From Alcanivorax sp. S6407 (lineage in GTDB: Bacteria > Pseudomonadota > Gammaproteobacteria > Pseudomonadales > Alcanivoracaceae), in the NCBI RefSeq assembly GCF_023016115.1, contig NZ_JALKBH010000002.1, positions 518,623-582,622 on the forward strand: a stretch of DNA of 64,000 nucleotides, given 5' to 3'. This document shows positions 48,782 to 58,409 of the stretch, piece by piece. Under the pieces are notes generated by a model that was given only the letters and a program-made list of their open reading frames with translations, searched no databases and was not told the DNA's origin. A program made the position numbers and the translations under genes. Position 1 is the stretch's first letter. Every line of letters starts with the position of its first letter.

Positions 48782-51667
48782 ATGACAGACTTTACCCCCG
48801 GCCAGCGCTGGCTGAGCGAATCCGAAACCGAACTGGGTCTCGGCATCATCAAGGAACTGGACTACCGTCTGGTCACGGTGGAATACCCCGCCGTGGAAGA
48901 AGAGCGCACCTACGCCATCAACAATGCGCCCCTGTCTCGTGTGACCTTCGACACCGGCGACACCATTCGCACCGAAGGCGAGCTGGAACTGACCGTGGCC
49001 GAGGTCAACGAACTCAATGGTCTCAAGGTCTACATGGCACACCCGGCCGGGGAGCCCGACAATGTGCAGCCCGTACCGGAAACCCTGCTGGGCCACACCC
49101 TGCGACTGAATTCCGCCCTGGATCGACTGCTCTCCAACCAGCTGTCATCCAATCGCTGGTTCGAATTGCGGGTCGACGCACTGAATGCCCACTGCCAGCA
49201 ACAACAGTCTCGCATCAAGGGACTGCGCGGCCCGCGCATCGATCATATCGGCCACCAGCTTTATATCGCCGACCAGGTGGCCAACCGCTATGCGCCGCGA
49301 GTTTTGCTGGCCGATGAAGTGGGGCTGGGTAAAACCATCGAAGCCGGCCTGATTCTGCATCAACAACTGATTACCGGCCGAGCCAGCCGGGTGCTGGTGG
49401 TCGTTCCGCCTGCCCTGGTTCACCAGTGGTTTGTGGAAATGGTGCGCCGCTTTAATCTGCACTTCTCGATCTTTGATCGTGAACGCCTTGACGCCCTGCA
49501 GCCGGAAACCAGTATCAAGGACATGCTCGCGCAGATTATTGCGGAAGAGCAGGTTGCCGAAGAGCAAGGCGAAGCGCCAGCCAACAACGACAACCCTTTC
49601 CTGACTGAGCAGCTGGTGCTGTGCAGCACCGAGTTCCTCGCCGAATGCGATATCGAGCAGCTGGCCAGCGCTGACTGGGACCTGTTGGTAGTAGACGAGG
49701 CACACCATCTGGCGTGGAGCGAAGACGCTCCCAGCGAGAGCTACCAGCGAGTGGACGCCATCGCCCGTCAGGCCCGCGGTCTGCTGTTGCTCACCGCCAC
49801 CCCGGAACAACTGGGGCTGGAAAGCCACTTTGCCCGCCTGCGTCTGCTGGACCCGGACCGCTACCCCAGCCTGGACGCCTTCCGAGAAGAGCAGAGCCAT
49901 TACCAGGAGATCGCCCAGCTGGCCGGCGAGTTGCACGACCAATCCAACTGGGATGCGGATCTGATCAAGCGTGCCCAGGCATTGCTGCCGGACATGACCA
50001 TCACAGACAGTGACCGTGACGGGATTCTGGCCGAGCTTCTGGACCGCTCCGGGCCGGGTCGGGTGATGTTCCGTAACAGCCGCCACAACATTGCCGGCTT
50101 CCCGCAGCGAACCGTGCATGGCTATCCCCTTGAGCTGCCGGACGAATACCGCTACGACAGCGACGAAGGCCTGGACGGCCAGCTGCACCCGGAAACCCTT
50201 TATCATGATGACCGCTGGTGCAGCCTGGATCCCCGTGTCAGCTGGCTGGAGCAGTTCTTCAAGCAGCACCGTCACGACAAGGTGCTGGTGATCTGTGCCA
50301 ACCGCCACACTGCCAGTGACCTGCACGCCCACTGCAACTACAAGCTGGGCATGAATATCGCCATGTTCCATGAAGACATGGACCTGATCGAACGGGACCG
50401 GGCCGCCGCCTTCTTTGCCGATGAAGTGGATGGCGCCCAGGCGCTGATCTGCTCCGAGATCGGCTCCGAAGGCCGTAACTTCCAGTTTGCCCATCATCTG
50501 GTGCTACTGGATCTGCCCCTCAATCCGGATCTGCTGGAACAGCGCATCGGTCGTCTGGACCGTATTGGCCAGCAGCAGGATATTCAGATTCATGTGCCCT
50601 ATTTCGAGGGCCACGCCCAGGAAGTGCTGTACCGGTGGTATCACCAAGGCATGAATGCCTTTGAGCACACCAATCCGGCTGGCCATGACATCTACCTGCG
50701 CAGCCGCGATGCCCTGGAACCGCTGCTTAACAGCGACCCCGAATACACCGCCATTGATGCTCTGGTGGACGATACCCGCAGCATTGCTGACGAACTGCAC
50801 ACCCTGATGGAAACCGGCCGCGACCGCCTGCTGGAGCTCAGCTCCTGCGACAGCGACAAGGCCGACGCACTGAAAGCAGCCCTGCAGGAGGCGGATGACA
50901 GTTCCCCCCTGCCCTTCATGCAGCGGGTATTTGATCGTTATGGCGTGGACGTGGAAGAACACTCCGACACCGCGGTGATTCTCAAACCTGGTCCGCACAT
51001 GCGCGACGCCTTCCCGGGGCTGCCGGACGAAGGCATCACCATGACCGATGACCGTGCCACCGCCCTGAGCCGGGATGACATGCAGTTCATGACCTGGGAG
51101 CACCCCATGGTCACCGGCAGCATGGAAATGCTGCTGGGCGAGCAACGGGGCAAGGCCGCCGTCAGCCTGCTGAAAAACCCGCGCATCAAGGCTGGCACCC
51201 TGTTGATCGAGGCCATCTATACGGTGGAATCCATGGCCCCGCGCCACCTGCAGGCGGACCGCTTCCTGCCCTGCACGGTGATCCGCCACCTGCTGGATGG
51301 CAATGGCAAAAATATCAGCCAGGCGATCAGCCATGACGGCCTCAGCCAGCAATGCCACAAGATGGACAAGCCCCTCAGCCGCAAGATTGTGTCGAGCCAG
51401 AAGCCGCTGCTGGAAAAGCTGCTCAAGGGTAATGACGACGCTGCCGGCAAGGAGGCAGAGGTGATCATTGCTGATGCCCTGCAGGCCATGCGTCAGGAAC
51501 AGTCCCATGAACTGGCCCGTCTGAAGGCACTGCAAGCCAAGAACCCGGCGGTACGTGACGAAGAGATCCACGCCCTGGAGGAGCAGACCGCTCAGCTGGA
51601 AAAACTGCTCTCCAATGCCCAGTGCCAGCTCAATGCGGTACGCGTCATCGTAGCCGGAGGTGAATGA
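48782..51667 (+). CDS. rapA: RNA polymerase-associated ATPase RapA
   Basis: SWI2/SNF2-family translocase that recycles stalled or post-termination RNA polymerase. 961 residues, close to the E. coli 968. N-terminal Tudor-like domains begin PGQRWLSESETELGLGII. Motif I is ADEVGLGKTIEAGLI, motif II VVDEAHH, motif III LLLTATPEQLG; later blocks include ICANRHTASDL, SEIGSEGRNFQ and QRIGRLDRIGQ. Its stop overlaps the next gene's start region. Confidence 0.97.
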   Translation: MTDFTPGQRWLSESETELGLGIIKELDYRLVTVEYPAVEEERTYAINNAPLSRVTFDTGDTIRTEGELELTVAEVNELNGLKVYMAHPAGEPDNVQPVPETLLGHTLRLNSALDRLLSNQLSSNRWFELRVDALNAHCQQQQSRIKGLRGPRIDHIGHQLYIADQVANRYAPRVLLADEVGLGKTIEAGLILHQQLITGRASRVLVVVPPALVHQWFVEMVRRFNLHFSIFDRERLDALQPETSIKDMLAQIIAEEQVAEEQGEAPANNDNPFLTEQLVLCSTEFLAECDIEQLASADWDLLVVDEAHHLAWSEDAPSESYQRVDAIARQARGLLLLTATPEQLGLESHFARLRLLDPDRYPSLDAFREEQSHYQEIAQLAGELHDQSNWDADLIKRAQALLPDMTITDSDRDGILAELLDRSGPGRVMFRNSRHNIAGFPQRTVHGYPLELPDEYRYDSDEGLDGQLHPETLYHDDRWCSLDPRVSWLEQFFKQHRHDKVLVICANRHTASDLHAHCNYKLGMNIAMFHEDMDLIERDRAAAFFADEVDGAQALICSEIGSEGRNFQFAHHLVLLDLPLNPDLLEQRIGRLDRIGQQQDIQIHVPYFEGHAQEVLYRWYHQGMNAFEHTNPAGHDIYLRSRDALEPLLNSDPEYTAIDALVDDTRSIADELHTLMETGRDRLLELSSCDSDKADALKAALQEADDSSPLPFMQRVFDRYGVDVEEHSDTAVILKPGPHMRDAFPGLPDEGITMTDDRATALSRDDMQFMTWEHPMVTGSMEMLLGEQRGKAAVSLLKNPRIKAGTLLIEAIYTVESMAPRHLQADRFLPCTVIRHLLDGNGKNISQAISHDGLSQQCHKMDKPLSRKIVSSQKPLLEKLLKGNDDAAGKEAEVIIADALQAMRQEQSHELARLKALQAKNPAVRDEEIHALEEQTAQLEKLLSNAQCQLNAVRVIVAGGE

Positions 51668-52332
51668 CCATGGCCCTGCTGGAATGCATTGAAATCGAAC
51701 CCGGGCAACCCGCCACGGCCAGTGTCATCTGGTTGCACGGACTGGGAGCCAGTGGTCATGACTTCGAGCCCATCGTGCCGGAGCTGCAGCTGACCGCCGA
51801 TCTGCCGGTACGCTTTATCTTCCCCCATGCGCCCAACATTCCCGTCACCGTCAATGGCGGCATAGTGATGCCCGCCTGGTACGACATCCTCGCCATGGAT
51901 ATCGACCGCAAGGTGGATGAGAGTGGCGTGCTGACATCCGCTGACGCGGTAGACGCCCTGATCGAACGGGAAATCCAGCGCGGCATTGCCAGCAACAGGA
52001 TCATCATCGCCGGCTTCTCTCAGGGCGGCGCTGTAGCCTATCAGTGCGCACTGCGGCACCCGCAAACCCTGGCTGGCTTGCTGACCCTGTCCACCTACAT
52101 GGCCATGCCTGTCACCCTGAGCGATGCGAATGGCCAAATACCCGTGATGGTCAGCCATGGCACCATGGACCCGGTGGTGGCAGAAGAACTGGGCCAGCGC
52201 GCGGTGGCCAGCCTGCAGCAAATGGGCCTGTCCCCCGAATATCGCACCTACCCCATGGAACACATGGTGTGCCTGGAACAGATCCGCGAAATCGGGAAAT
52301 GGATACGCGAGCGCCTGACGCCTGATGCCTGA
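51664..52332 (+). CDS. Carboxylesterase/phospholipase family alpha/beta hydrolase
   Basis: 222 residues. The EstB/YtpP-like carboxylesterase fold has WLHGLGASGHDF, nucleophile Ser in AGFSQGGAVAYQ, Asp in HGTMDPVV and His in PMEHMVC. The ATG at 51664 overlaps the rapA TGA; a second ATG at 51670 is better spaced from GGAGG and may be the real start. The last residues RLTPDA are encoded by a family-1 heptad repeat that runs through the stop codon. Natural substrate unknown. Confidence 0.92.
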   Translation: MTMALLECIEIEPGQPATASVIWLHGLGASGHDFEPIVPELQLTADLPVRFIFPHAPNIPVTVNGGIVMPAWYDILAMDIDRKVDESGVLTSADAVDALIEREIQRGIASNRIIIAGFSQGGAVAYQCALRHPQTLAGLLTLSTYMAMPVTLSDANGQIPVMVSHGTMDPVVAEELGQRAVASLQQMGLSPEYRTYPMEHMVCLEQIREIGKWIRERLTPDA

Positions 52333-52751
52333 TGCCTTTTTGCATCGGTAAAACACTCGCTATACCCCGCTGTAGGAACCGGAGTGCAACGGAGGTAACA
52401 GCCGAAGGCTGGCCCGCAGAGTGAGCGTAGCGAATAACTTGCCTGCAAGCGATCCGAGCCCAAGCGAGGTAATAAAGTTTCGAGTTACGAGAAGCGAGTT
52501 TCGAAAGGCAAAACCCTCAAATCCGTGCTTGGTTGTTCTCTTTTGATTTTCGAAACTCGGTACTCGTCACTCGCCTCTGGAATCCTTATCTCGCTTAGGC
52601 TCGGATCGCTTGCAGGCAAGCTCCTACAGCGGCTTCGTAGAAATGTGCAAACCGGGGAACTATTCCGGGTTTCCCTATCGAATCAAGCGTAGCTTGTAGC
52701 TTGTAGCTTGTAGCTTGTAGCTTGTAGCTTGTAGCTTGTAGCTCGTAGCTC
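52312..52751. repeat. Composite repeat block behind the esterase gene
   Basis: Family-1 single arm (52312-52337). REP element arms at 52439-52473 and 52586-52629 share GCCTGCAAGCGATCCGAGCC and its inverse. A complete family-2 heptad inverted repeat (52476-52574) is nested between the REP arms. A tandem array of GTAGCTT follows: seven perfect units at 52689-52737, then two GTAGCTC units. No gene is recognisable here. Confidence 0.8.
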
Positions 52752-52943
52752 AGATCATCCCCCGGTTTTACCCTGTTTCACATTCCCTGCGCCTTGTTTG
52801 CACATTTCAGTCCCATGCTGAATCCATATTCTTTGTGACCACGGCCACATCCAGACACATTTTGTCCCCGTTCTGGCGGCACCATTGCCAGAATAGAAAG
52901 TCAGACCTGACAGACAGAACGGTCGGAGAATAAGGAGAACCCC
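52752..52943 (+). promoter_or_regulatory. Upstream region of the CigR-like gene
   Basis: This spacer should carry the promoter of the following gene but shows no strong -35/-10 pair to me. AAGGAG lies seven bases before the ATG. Confidence 0.3.
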
Positions 52944-53405
52944 ATGAAGACTACCTCCGTGCTTGCCCTTACTACCCTGCTTGGCCTCAGCGCCTTACCG
53001 ACCCTGAGCCAGGCCCGCCCGCCTTGGGAAAAAAACGCCCAGCATGAAGATACGCACCGCACACAGCTGGTAGACAGCCGCCGCGACCGTGATTATTCCG
53101 ACTACCGCTACAGCCAGCGTGAACGCGAGGCCCTGCGCGCACATATGAGCCGTCGCGACTACGAATCCCTGCCCCCGGGCCTGCAGAAGAAAGTCGCCCG
53201 CGGCGGCAAGCTGCCGCCGGGCTGGCAGAAGAAGCTGCAAAAGGGCCAGCGACTGCCCGATGATGTGTACTACAACAGCCAGCGCTTGCCAGTCTACGAC
53301 GACATCCGCCATATCGACGGCATCAGCGATGTGATCATCGACAACGAAGTGGTCCGCGTCATCGACGCCACCCAGACCATCATCGACGTGTTCAATATTC
53401 GCTAA
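52944..53405 (+). CDS. Periplasmic CigR/RcnB-like small basic protein
   Basis: 153 residues with a signal peptide (cut after LSQA). The mature part is charged and basic. The core LPPGLQKKVARGGKLPPGWQKKLQKGQRLP has the PPG-x-QKK repeats seen in proteins annotated as CigR or RcnB-like. The C-terminus (VIIDNEVVRVIDATQTIIDVFN) is beta-like. Function unknown; no metal site is visible. It stands alone, preceded by AAGGAG. Confidence 0.75.
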   Translation: MKTTSVLALTTLLGLSALPTLSQARPPWEKNAQHEDTHRTQLVDSRRDRDYSDYRYSQREREALRAHMSRRDYESLPPGLQKKVARGGKLPPGWQKKLQKGQRLPDDVYYNSQRLPVYDDIRHIDGISDVIIDNEVVRVIDATQTIIDVFNIR

Positions 53406-53411
53406 AGCAGG

Positions 53412-53474
53412 TTTACCACAGAGGTCACAGAGTTCACGGAGAAAAGCGATTCCCTCTGTGCGCTCTGTGGTCAA
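53412..53474. repeat. CACAGAG inverted repeat, compact copy
   Basis: The left arm begins ACCACAGAGGTCACAGAG and the right arm ends CTCTGTGCGCTCTGTGGT, with about 20 nt between. The same element, split by a REP, occurs at 44588-44784. Confidence 0.75.
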
Positions 53475-53489
53475 TCCGCTTTTGACCTT

Positions 53490-53605
53490 TGCGTGCAGCA
53501 TGTTGCGTGAAGCGTGTTGCAGCCGCAGAGCGGCCACAAAAAAGCCGCGCTCCTTTCGGAGCGCGGCTTTTTTCGTGTTGCCTGTCGCGTGATGCGTGCA
53601 GCGGC
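53490..53605. repeat. Heptad-phased repeat, family 4, around a terminator
   Basis: Left units GCGTGCA, GCATGTT, GCGTGAA, GCGTGTT, GCAGCCG, then CAGAGCGGCC; right part TGTTGCCTGTCGCGTGATGCGTGCAGC. The terminator at 53538 forms its centre. A related copy lies at 58767-58852. Confidence 0.75.
53538..53574. terminator. Bidirectional terminator between the CigR-like gene and coxC
   Basis: GCCGCGCTCC and GGAGCGCGGC form a 10-bp stem with a TTTC loop, flanked by A6 and T6. It can end both convergent transcripts. Confidence 0.93.
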
Positions 53606-53607
53606 TC

Positions 53608-54489
53608 TTACAACCAGTACACGGTAACGAACAGGAACAACCATACCACGTCCACAAAGTGCCAGTACCAGGCACCCGCTTCCCAGGCAAAGCAGTTGTC
53701 TTCGCTGAAGTGACCCTTGATCACACGGATCAGGGTAACCAGCAGGAAGATGGTCCCGATAGTCACGTGGGCACCATGGAAACCGGTCAACAGGAAGAAC
53801 AGGCTGCCGTAGATGCCAGCATCCAGGGTCAGGCCCATGTCGTAGGCGTGCACATATTCCAGCGCCTGCAGGCCCAGGAAGATCACGCCCAGTGCCACGG
53901 TGGCGGCCTGGAACAGGATCAGGGTGCCGCGCTTGCCTTCCAGCAGCGCATGGTGGGCAATGGTCAGGGTAATGGAGGATACCAGCAGGATAGCAGTGTT
54001 GATGGCCGGCAGGCCCCAGGCACCCATCGGGGTGGTAGTGGTACCGCCCGGGGTTTCGGTCAGCGGCCACATGGGCTGGAATTCCGGCCAGAGCAGCTCG
54101 TGGGTCATGGCTCCGGTACCTTCACCGCCCAGCCACGGAATGATCAGCCAGCGGGTATAGAACATGGCACCGAAGAAGGCTGCGAAGAACATCACCTCGG
54201 AGAAGATGAACCACAACATGCCCTGACGGTAGGAACCGCCCAGCTGGTTGCTGTGCAGGCCAGTGACGGATTCCTTGATGGTGTCACGCCACCACAGGGC
54301 GATTACCACCAACAACCAGGCCAGACCCAGGAAGAACAGGGGCTTGCCAGAGAAGCTCGGCTCCATGTCGGCCATGGTGCTCTGCTGAATAAAGTGGGCA
54401 CCGCCCACGGCGGTCATGCACAGACCGATAGACGCGGTCAGCGGCCAGGGGCTGCTTTCCGGTACGTAATACTTGTCAGTAGCCATCAA
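53608..54489 (-). CDS. coxC: Cytochrome c oxidase subunit III
   Basis: 293 residues, seven TM segments expected. Family blocks: RQGMLWFIFSEVMFFAAFFGAMFY, LLEGKRGTLILFQAATVALGVIFLGLQALEY and FHGAHVTIGTIFLLVTL; it ends in YWHFVDVVWLFLFVTVYWL. It is the last gene of the coxB-coxA-cox11-coxC operon, stopping just before the family-4 repeat and terminator. Confidence 0.97.
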   Translation of the reverse strand: MMATDKYYVPESSPWPLTASIGLCMTAVGGAHFIQQSTMADMEPSFSGKPLFFLGLAWLLVVIALWWRDTIKESVTGLHSNQLGGSYRQGMLWFIFSEVMFFAAFFGAMFYTRWLIIPWLGGEGTGAMTHELLWPEFQPMWPLTETPGGTTTTPMGAWGLPAINTAILLVSSITLTIAHHALLEGKRGTLILFQAATVALGVIFLGLQALEYVHAYDMGLTLDAGIYGSLFFLLTGFHGAHVTIGTIFLLVTLIRVIKGHFSEDNCFAWEAGAWYWHFVDVVWLFLFVTVYWL

Positions 54490-54514
54490 AATTCTCCTCT
54501 ACAACCGGCTGTTA

Positions 54515-55093
54515 TCAGTTCACAGCCACGCTGTTGTTTTTACCGGCGACCCGCTCTGTCACATCAAAGATGGTGTATGACAGAGTGAATTGGTTGATGT
54601 GACTGGGAATTTCCGGATCCAGATAGAAGATCATCGGCATGTCCTTGCGCTCGCCTGCTGCCAGGGTCTGCTGATCGAAGCAGAAGCACTGGGTCTTGTG
54701 CAGGTAGCGCGCCGCGACCCCCGGTGTCACCGAAGGGATGCTCTGGGTCACCATGTCCGAATCCGTGGGGTTGCTGGCATAAAAGTTTACCAGGGTGATT
54801 TCACCCGGATGCACCTTTACCCGCTTGGTCTCAGAGGTGAACTCACCCGTGATCCCATCCCCTTTCTGGGTAATGAATTCCACTGTCACGGTACGGTCTT
54901 CCACCACCTGTGCCGGAGCATCGGTAGCGGCCGTACTGGATGTCTTGCCGTTCAGTCCAGTGATGTCACAGATCACGTTGTAGAAAGGCACCATGAGGAA
55001 GGCGAAGGCAAACATGCCAATCGCCCAGATCACCAGCTTTTTCAACGTACGCTTGTTGCGCTGTTCTACGCTGAGTGGCTGATTGTCGCTCAT
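54515..55093 (-). CDS. Cytochrome c oxidase copper chaperone Cox11/CtaG
   Basis: 192 residues. One N-terminal TM (about 16-38, VIWAIGMFAFAFLMVPFYNVICDITG) and a periplasmic immunoglobulin-like domain with the copper motif CFCFDQQTL. It delivers copper to the CuB site of subunit I. It lies between coxA and coxC, the usual position. Confidence 0.96.
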   Translation of the reverse strand: MSDNQPLSVEQRNKRTLKKLVIWAIGMFAFAFLMVPFYNVICDITGLNGKTSSTAATDAPAQVVEDRTVTVEFITQKGDGITGEFTSETKRVKVHPGEITLVNFYASNPTDSDMVTQSIPSVTPGVAARYLHKTQCFCFDQQTLAAGERKDMPMIFYLDPEIPSHINQFTLSYTIFDVTERVAGKNNSVAVN

Positions 55094-55114
55094 AGTGCCC
55101 TCGTTCCGTGTCTG

Positions 55115-56722
55115 TTACTTGATGACCGGCGGGGTATCAAAGGTGTGGAACGGCGCCGGAGACGGCACTTCCCATTCCAGACCTTCGGCACCTTCCCAGG
55201 GCTTGGCCGGAGCCGGCTCGCCTTTCTTCATGGCGCAGCGTACTGCTACCACCAGGAAGATCACCTGGGACAGACCGAACCAGAAGCCACCAATGGAAAT
55301 CCAGAAGTTGTAATCCGCAAACTGCAGCGCGTAATCAGCGTAACGACGCGGCATGCCGGCCAGACCCACGAAATGCATGGGGAAGAACAGCAGGTTGGCG
55401 GAAATCAGGGAGTTCCAGAAGTGCAGCTCGCCCAGCAGCTTGCTCGGCATGACGCCGGACCACTTGGGCAGCCAGTAGTAGGCCGCTGCAAAGATGGAGA
55501 AGATGGCACCGGTCACCAGTACATAGTGGAAGTGAGCCACTACGAAGTAGGTATCGTGGTACTGGAAGTCGATGGGAGTCATGGCCAGCATCAGACCGGA
55601 CAGACCACCACAGGTGAACAGGATCACGAACGCGATCGCCCACTTCATCGGCAGTTCAAAGGTCATGGAACCGCGCCACATGGTAGCTACCCAGTTGAAC
55701 ACCTTCACACCGGTGGGTACCGAGATCAGCATGGTCATGTACATGAAGAACAGGGTACCGGCCAGCGGCATGCCCACGGTGAACATGTGGTGAGCCCAGA
55801 CCACGAAGGACAGCAGCGCGATGGATGCAGTCGCGTACACCATGGAGGCGTAACCGAACAGCGGCTTGCGGGCAAAGGCCGGAATGATCGCAGACACGAT
55901 ACCGAAGCTCGGCAGGATCATGATGTACACCTCGGGGTGCCCGAAGAACCAGAATACGTGCTGGAACAGTACCGGGTCACCACCACCGGCGGCATCGAAG
56001 AAGCTGGTGCCGAAGTGACGGTCAGTCAGCATCATGGTTACCGCACCGGCCAGAACCGGGATTACCGCAATCAGCAGGAAGGCAGTGATCAGCCAGGTCC
56101 ATACGAACAGCGGCATCTTCATCAGGGTCATGCCCGGGGCACGCATGTTGAAGACGGTTACCACCACGTTGATCGCGCCCATGATGGAGGAAATACCCAT
56201 CATGTGAACGGACAGGATGAACAGGTCGGTAGACGCCGGGCCGTACTTGGTAGACAGCGGCGCGTAGAAGGTCCAGCCGAAGTTCGGCGCGCTGGGGTTA
56301 CCGGCACCAAAGGCGCTCATCAGCACGGCGAAGATCAGGATGCCGAAGGCGAACGGCAGGATCCAGAAGGACCAGTTGTTCATCCGCGGCAGCGCCATAT
56401 CCGGCGCACCAATCATCAGCGGGATCATCCAGTTGGCCAGGCCAACCGTGGCGGGCATTACCGCACCAAATACCATGACCAGACCGTGAACGGTGGTCAT
56501 CTGGTTGAAGAACTCCGGATCCACGAACTGCATGCCGGGCTCGAGGAGCTCGGCACGAATTACCATGGCCATGAAGCCGCCAACCAGGAACATGGCGAAG
56601 CTGAACCACAGGTACAGGGTACCGATATCTTTGTGGTTGGTGCTGAACAGCCAGCGTTTCAGGCCGGTCGGGGCGTGGTGATGATCGTGGTGATCATCAT
56701 GGGTTGCAGCTGCAGTAGACAT
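55115..56722 (-). CDS. coxA: Cytochrome c oxidase subunit I
   Basis: 535 residues, twelve TM segments. It has heme- and copper-ligand blocks: FFNQMTTVHGLVMVFGAV for the low-spin heme, FWFFGHPEVYIMILP with the His-Tyr crosslink pair, VWAHHMFTVG for CuB, and YFVVAHFHYVLV for hemes a and a3. The N-terminus is unusually His-rich (HDDHHDHHH). It follows coxB by 14 bp. Confidence 0.98.
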   Translation of the reverse strand: MSTAAATHDDHHDHHHAPTGLKRWLFSTNHKDIGTLYLWFSFAMFLVGGFMAMVIRAELLEPGMQFVDPEFFNQMTTVHGLVMVFGAVMPATVGLANWMIPLMIGAPDMALPRMNNWSFWILPFAFGILIFAVLMSAFGAGNPSAPNFGWTFYAPLSTKYGPASTDLFILSVHMMGISSIMGAINVVVTVFNMRAPGMTLMKMPLFVWTWLITAFLLIAVIPVLAGAVTMMLTDRHFGTSFFDAAGGGDPVLFQHVFWFFGHPEVYIMILPSFGIVSAIIPAFARKPLFGYASMVYATASIALLSFVVWAHHMFTVGMPLAGTLFFMYMTMLISVPTGVKVFNWVATMWRGSMTFELPMKWAIAFVILFTCGGLSGLMLAMTPIDFQYHDTYFVVAHFHYVLVTGAIFSIFAAAYYWLPKWSGVMPSKLLGELHFWNSLISANLLFFPMHFVGLAGMPRRYADYALQFADYNFWISIGGFWFGLSQVIFLVVAVRCAMKKGEPAPAKPWEGAEGLEWEVPSPAPFHTFDTPPVIK

Positions 56723-56736
56723 TGCTATCCCCTCCC

Positions 56737-57945
56737 TTATTCGTGGTCGTTAACATCGGCGGGCTGGATCAGATCGCCGGTGTCGTTGCCGAAAGCGTTA
56801 CGCTCGTAGGTAACTACCGCCGCAATCTGGCGCGGAGTCAACTGAGCCTTGAATGCGGGCATGGCAGCACGGCCATTTACCAGCACATCGATATGTTCGT
56901 TCAGGTGCTCGCTCTTGGTAGCGAAGTCGGTACCGGCAAACGGCAGACCAATGCCGCCTTCACCGTTGGCACCGTGACACAGGGCACAGGCAGATGCGTA
57001 GACCTGCTGACCTTCTTCCATGGCCTGATCGAGACCGGAGAACGGCGTCAGATCCGGGCCGGAAGCGGCCTTCTCTTTCTCTTCGGCAATCCAGGCCTTG
57101 AAGTCGTCCTGGGTTACCACTTCCACCGCAATCGGCATGAAGGCGTGGTTCTTGCCACACAGTTCAGCACACTGACCGTAGTAGGTGCCTTCCTTGCCTT
57201 CCGGTACCAGCGCCCAGGTTTCGTTCACGAAGCCGGGGATGGCGTCTTTCTTGCCGCCGAAATCCGGCACCCAGAAAGAGTGGATCACGTCGTCGGAAGT
57301 GACCAGGAAACGGACTTTCTGGCCTGACGGGATGACCAGTTTCTTGTCCACTTCCAACTGATAGTTGTGGTCCTTCTCGGGAGCTTCCTTGCCGACCAGG
57401 TCCTTCGCAGTACCGTAGGGGAACAGACCACCGGCCAGGACCGGGTTGTTGTACTGTTCCGGCGGGGTCGCCAGGTTGGAGAAGAAGGAGACACCAATAT
57501 CGTTGTCATCTTCGTAGGTAAGGTACTCGTAGCTCCACTTCCAGCGGTAGCCGGTCACCTTCACCGTGAGTTCGGATTCAGCACTGTCATCCAGCTTGAC
57601 CAGCACGCGAGTGGCGGGCACCGCCATGGCGATCAGAATCACAAACGGAATCACGGTCCACAGCACTTCCAGGAATACGTTTTCGTGGAAAGTGGCCGGG
57701 TTCGGGTTCTTGGAACGGCGGTGGCGGATCATGGAAATCACGATCAGGCCGAACACCAGCAGACCGATAACGGTCACAATCCAGAGAACGGTAGTGTGAA
57801 GGTCTTGAATCTCCTGGCTGACCTCGGTAACACCGGGTCGCAGGTCAAGATTGGAACGTTCGGTCCAGTCGCTGGCGAAGGTCATGCCACTGATCATCAG
57901 TGACGTCAGACCCGCTGCCGCGCGGTGGAACAGAGTTGACTGCAT
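56737..57945 (-). CDS. coxB: Cytochrome c oxidase subunit II with fused cytochrome c domain
   Basis: 402 residues. Signal peptide, two TM segments, and the CuA domain with WKWSYEYL, VIHSFWVPDFGGKKDAIPG and CAELCGKNHAFMPI (the two Cys, Met and His of CuA). A C-terminal class I cytochrome c domain has CALCHGANGEGG and an RAAMPAFKAQL Met ligand, making this a caa3-like enzyme. It is first in the operon, with GGGAG before the ATG. Confidence 0.96.
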   Translation of the reverse strand: MQSTLFHRAAAGLTSLMISGMTFASDWTERSNLDLRPGVTEVSQEIQDLHTTVLWIVTVIGLLVFGLIVISMIRHRRSKNPNPATFHENVFLEVLWTVIPFVILIAMAVPATRVLVKLDDSAESELTVKVTGYRWKWSYEYLTYEDDNDIGVSFFSNLATPPEQYNNPVLAGGLFPYGTAKDLVGKEAPEKDHNYQLEVDKKLVIPSGQKVRFLVTSDDVIHSFWVPDFGGKKDAIPGFVNETWALVPEGKEGTYYGQCAELCGKNHAFMPIAVEVVTQDDFKAWIAEEKEKAASGPDLTPFSGLDQAMEEGQQVYASACALCHGANGEGGIGLPFAGTDFATKSEHLNEHIDVLVNGRAAMPAFKAQLTPRQIAAVVTYERNAFGNDTGDLIQPADVNDHE

Positions 57946-58409
57946 GCGTTTGCTCCCTGTTTTCCCCAGCGTAGCCTCTGAGTGGGCACGCCTTGTTCTT
58001 TGCCGTTTCCGGCACCTGGAAAGCGAAGTTTCAGGATTGATGCGATGGAAATCTGCTACACCGAACTGTGGACCGCAGCGACCAAGGGGGTGGTCATTTA
58101 CTACCGTCGCACAGGCGCAATCCCAATGAAATCAAACAGCTAGTTCCCGACAGCTGTTGATTCAGCGGGTTGGCAAGGTGCGGCAAAATGCCCTATTGCA
58201 TTTATGGGCGCCAACTCTAGTCATTCGCATGGGCAAAGTCCAGCCAAACGGCAGGGTTTATCAAGCTTTTCAGGCAGATGCGGCGATACTTTTTGTCAGC
58301 CTGCATCGCTATAATTCCTTGCGGAATCAGCAAGCTCCGCCAGCAACCCCGTTTTTTGATTACTCCACGCCCGACCCTGTTTCTTTTTTGGCCAGCCACG
58401 GATATTCCG
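57946..58409. other. Divergent spacer between coxB and the DUF1820 gene
   Basis: 464 bp with no credible gene. It must hold the cox operon promoter on minus. On plus, TATAAT at 58310-58315 is a likely -10 for the DUF1820 gene (weak -35 TACTTT about 17 bp upstream). I see no repeat of the families found elsewhere. Confidence 0.45.

Noticed and set aside
54590..56809. 739-codon plus-strand frame over coxA and cox11, rich in His/Gly/Gln
   Set aside because: Shadow of coxA/cox11 in a GC-rich genome; no start signal and no recognisable domain.
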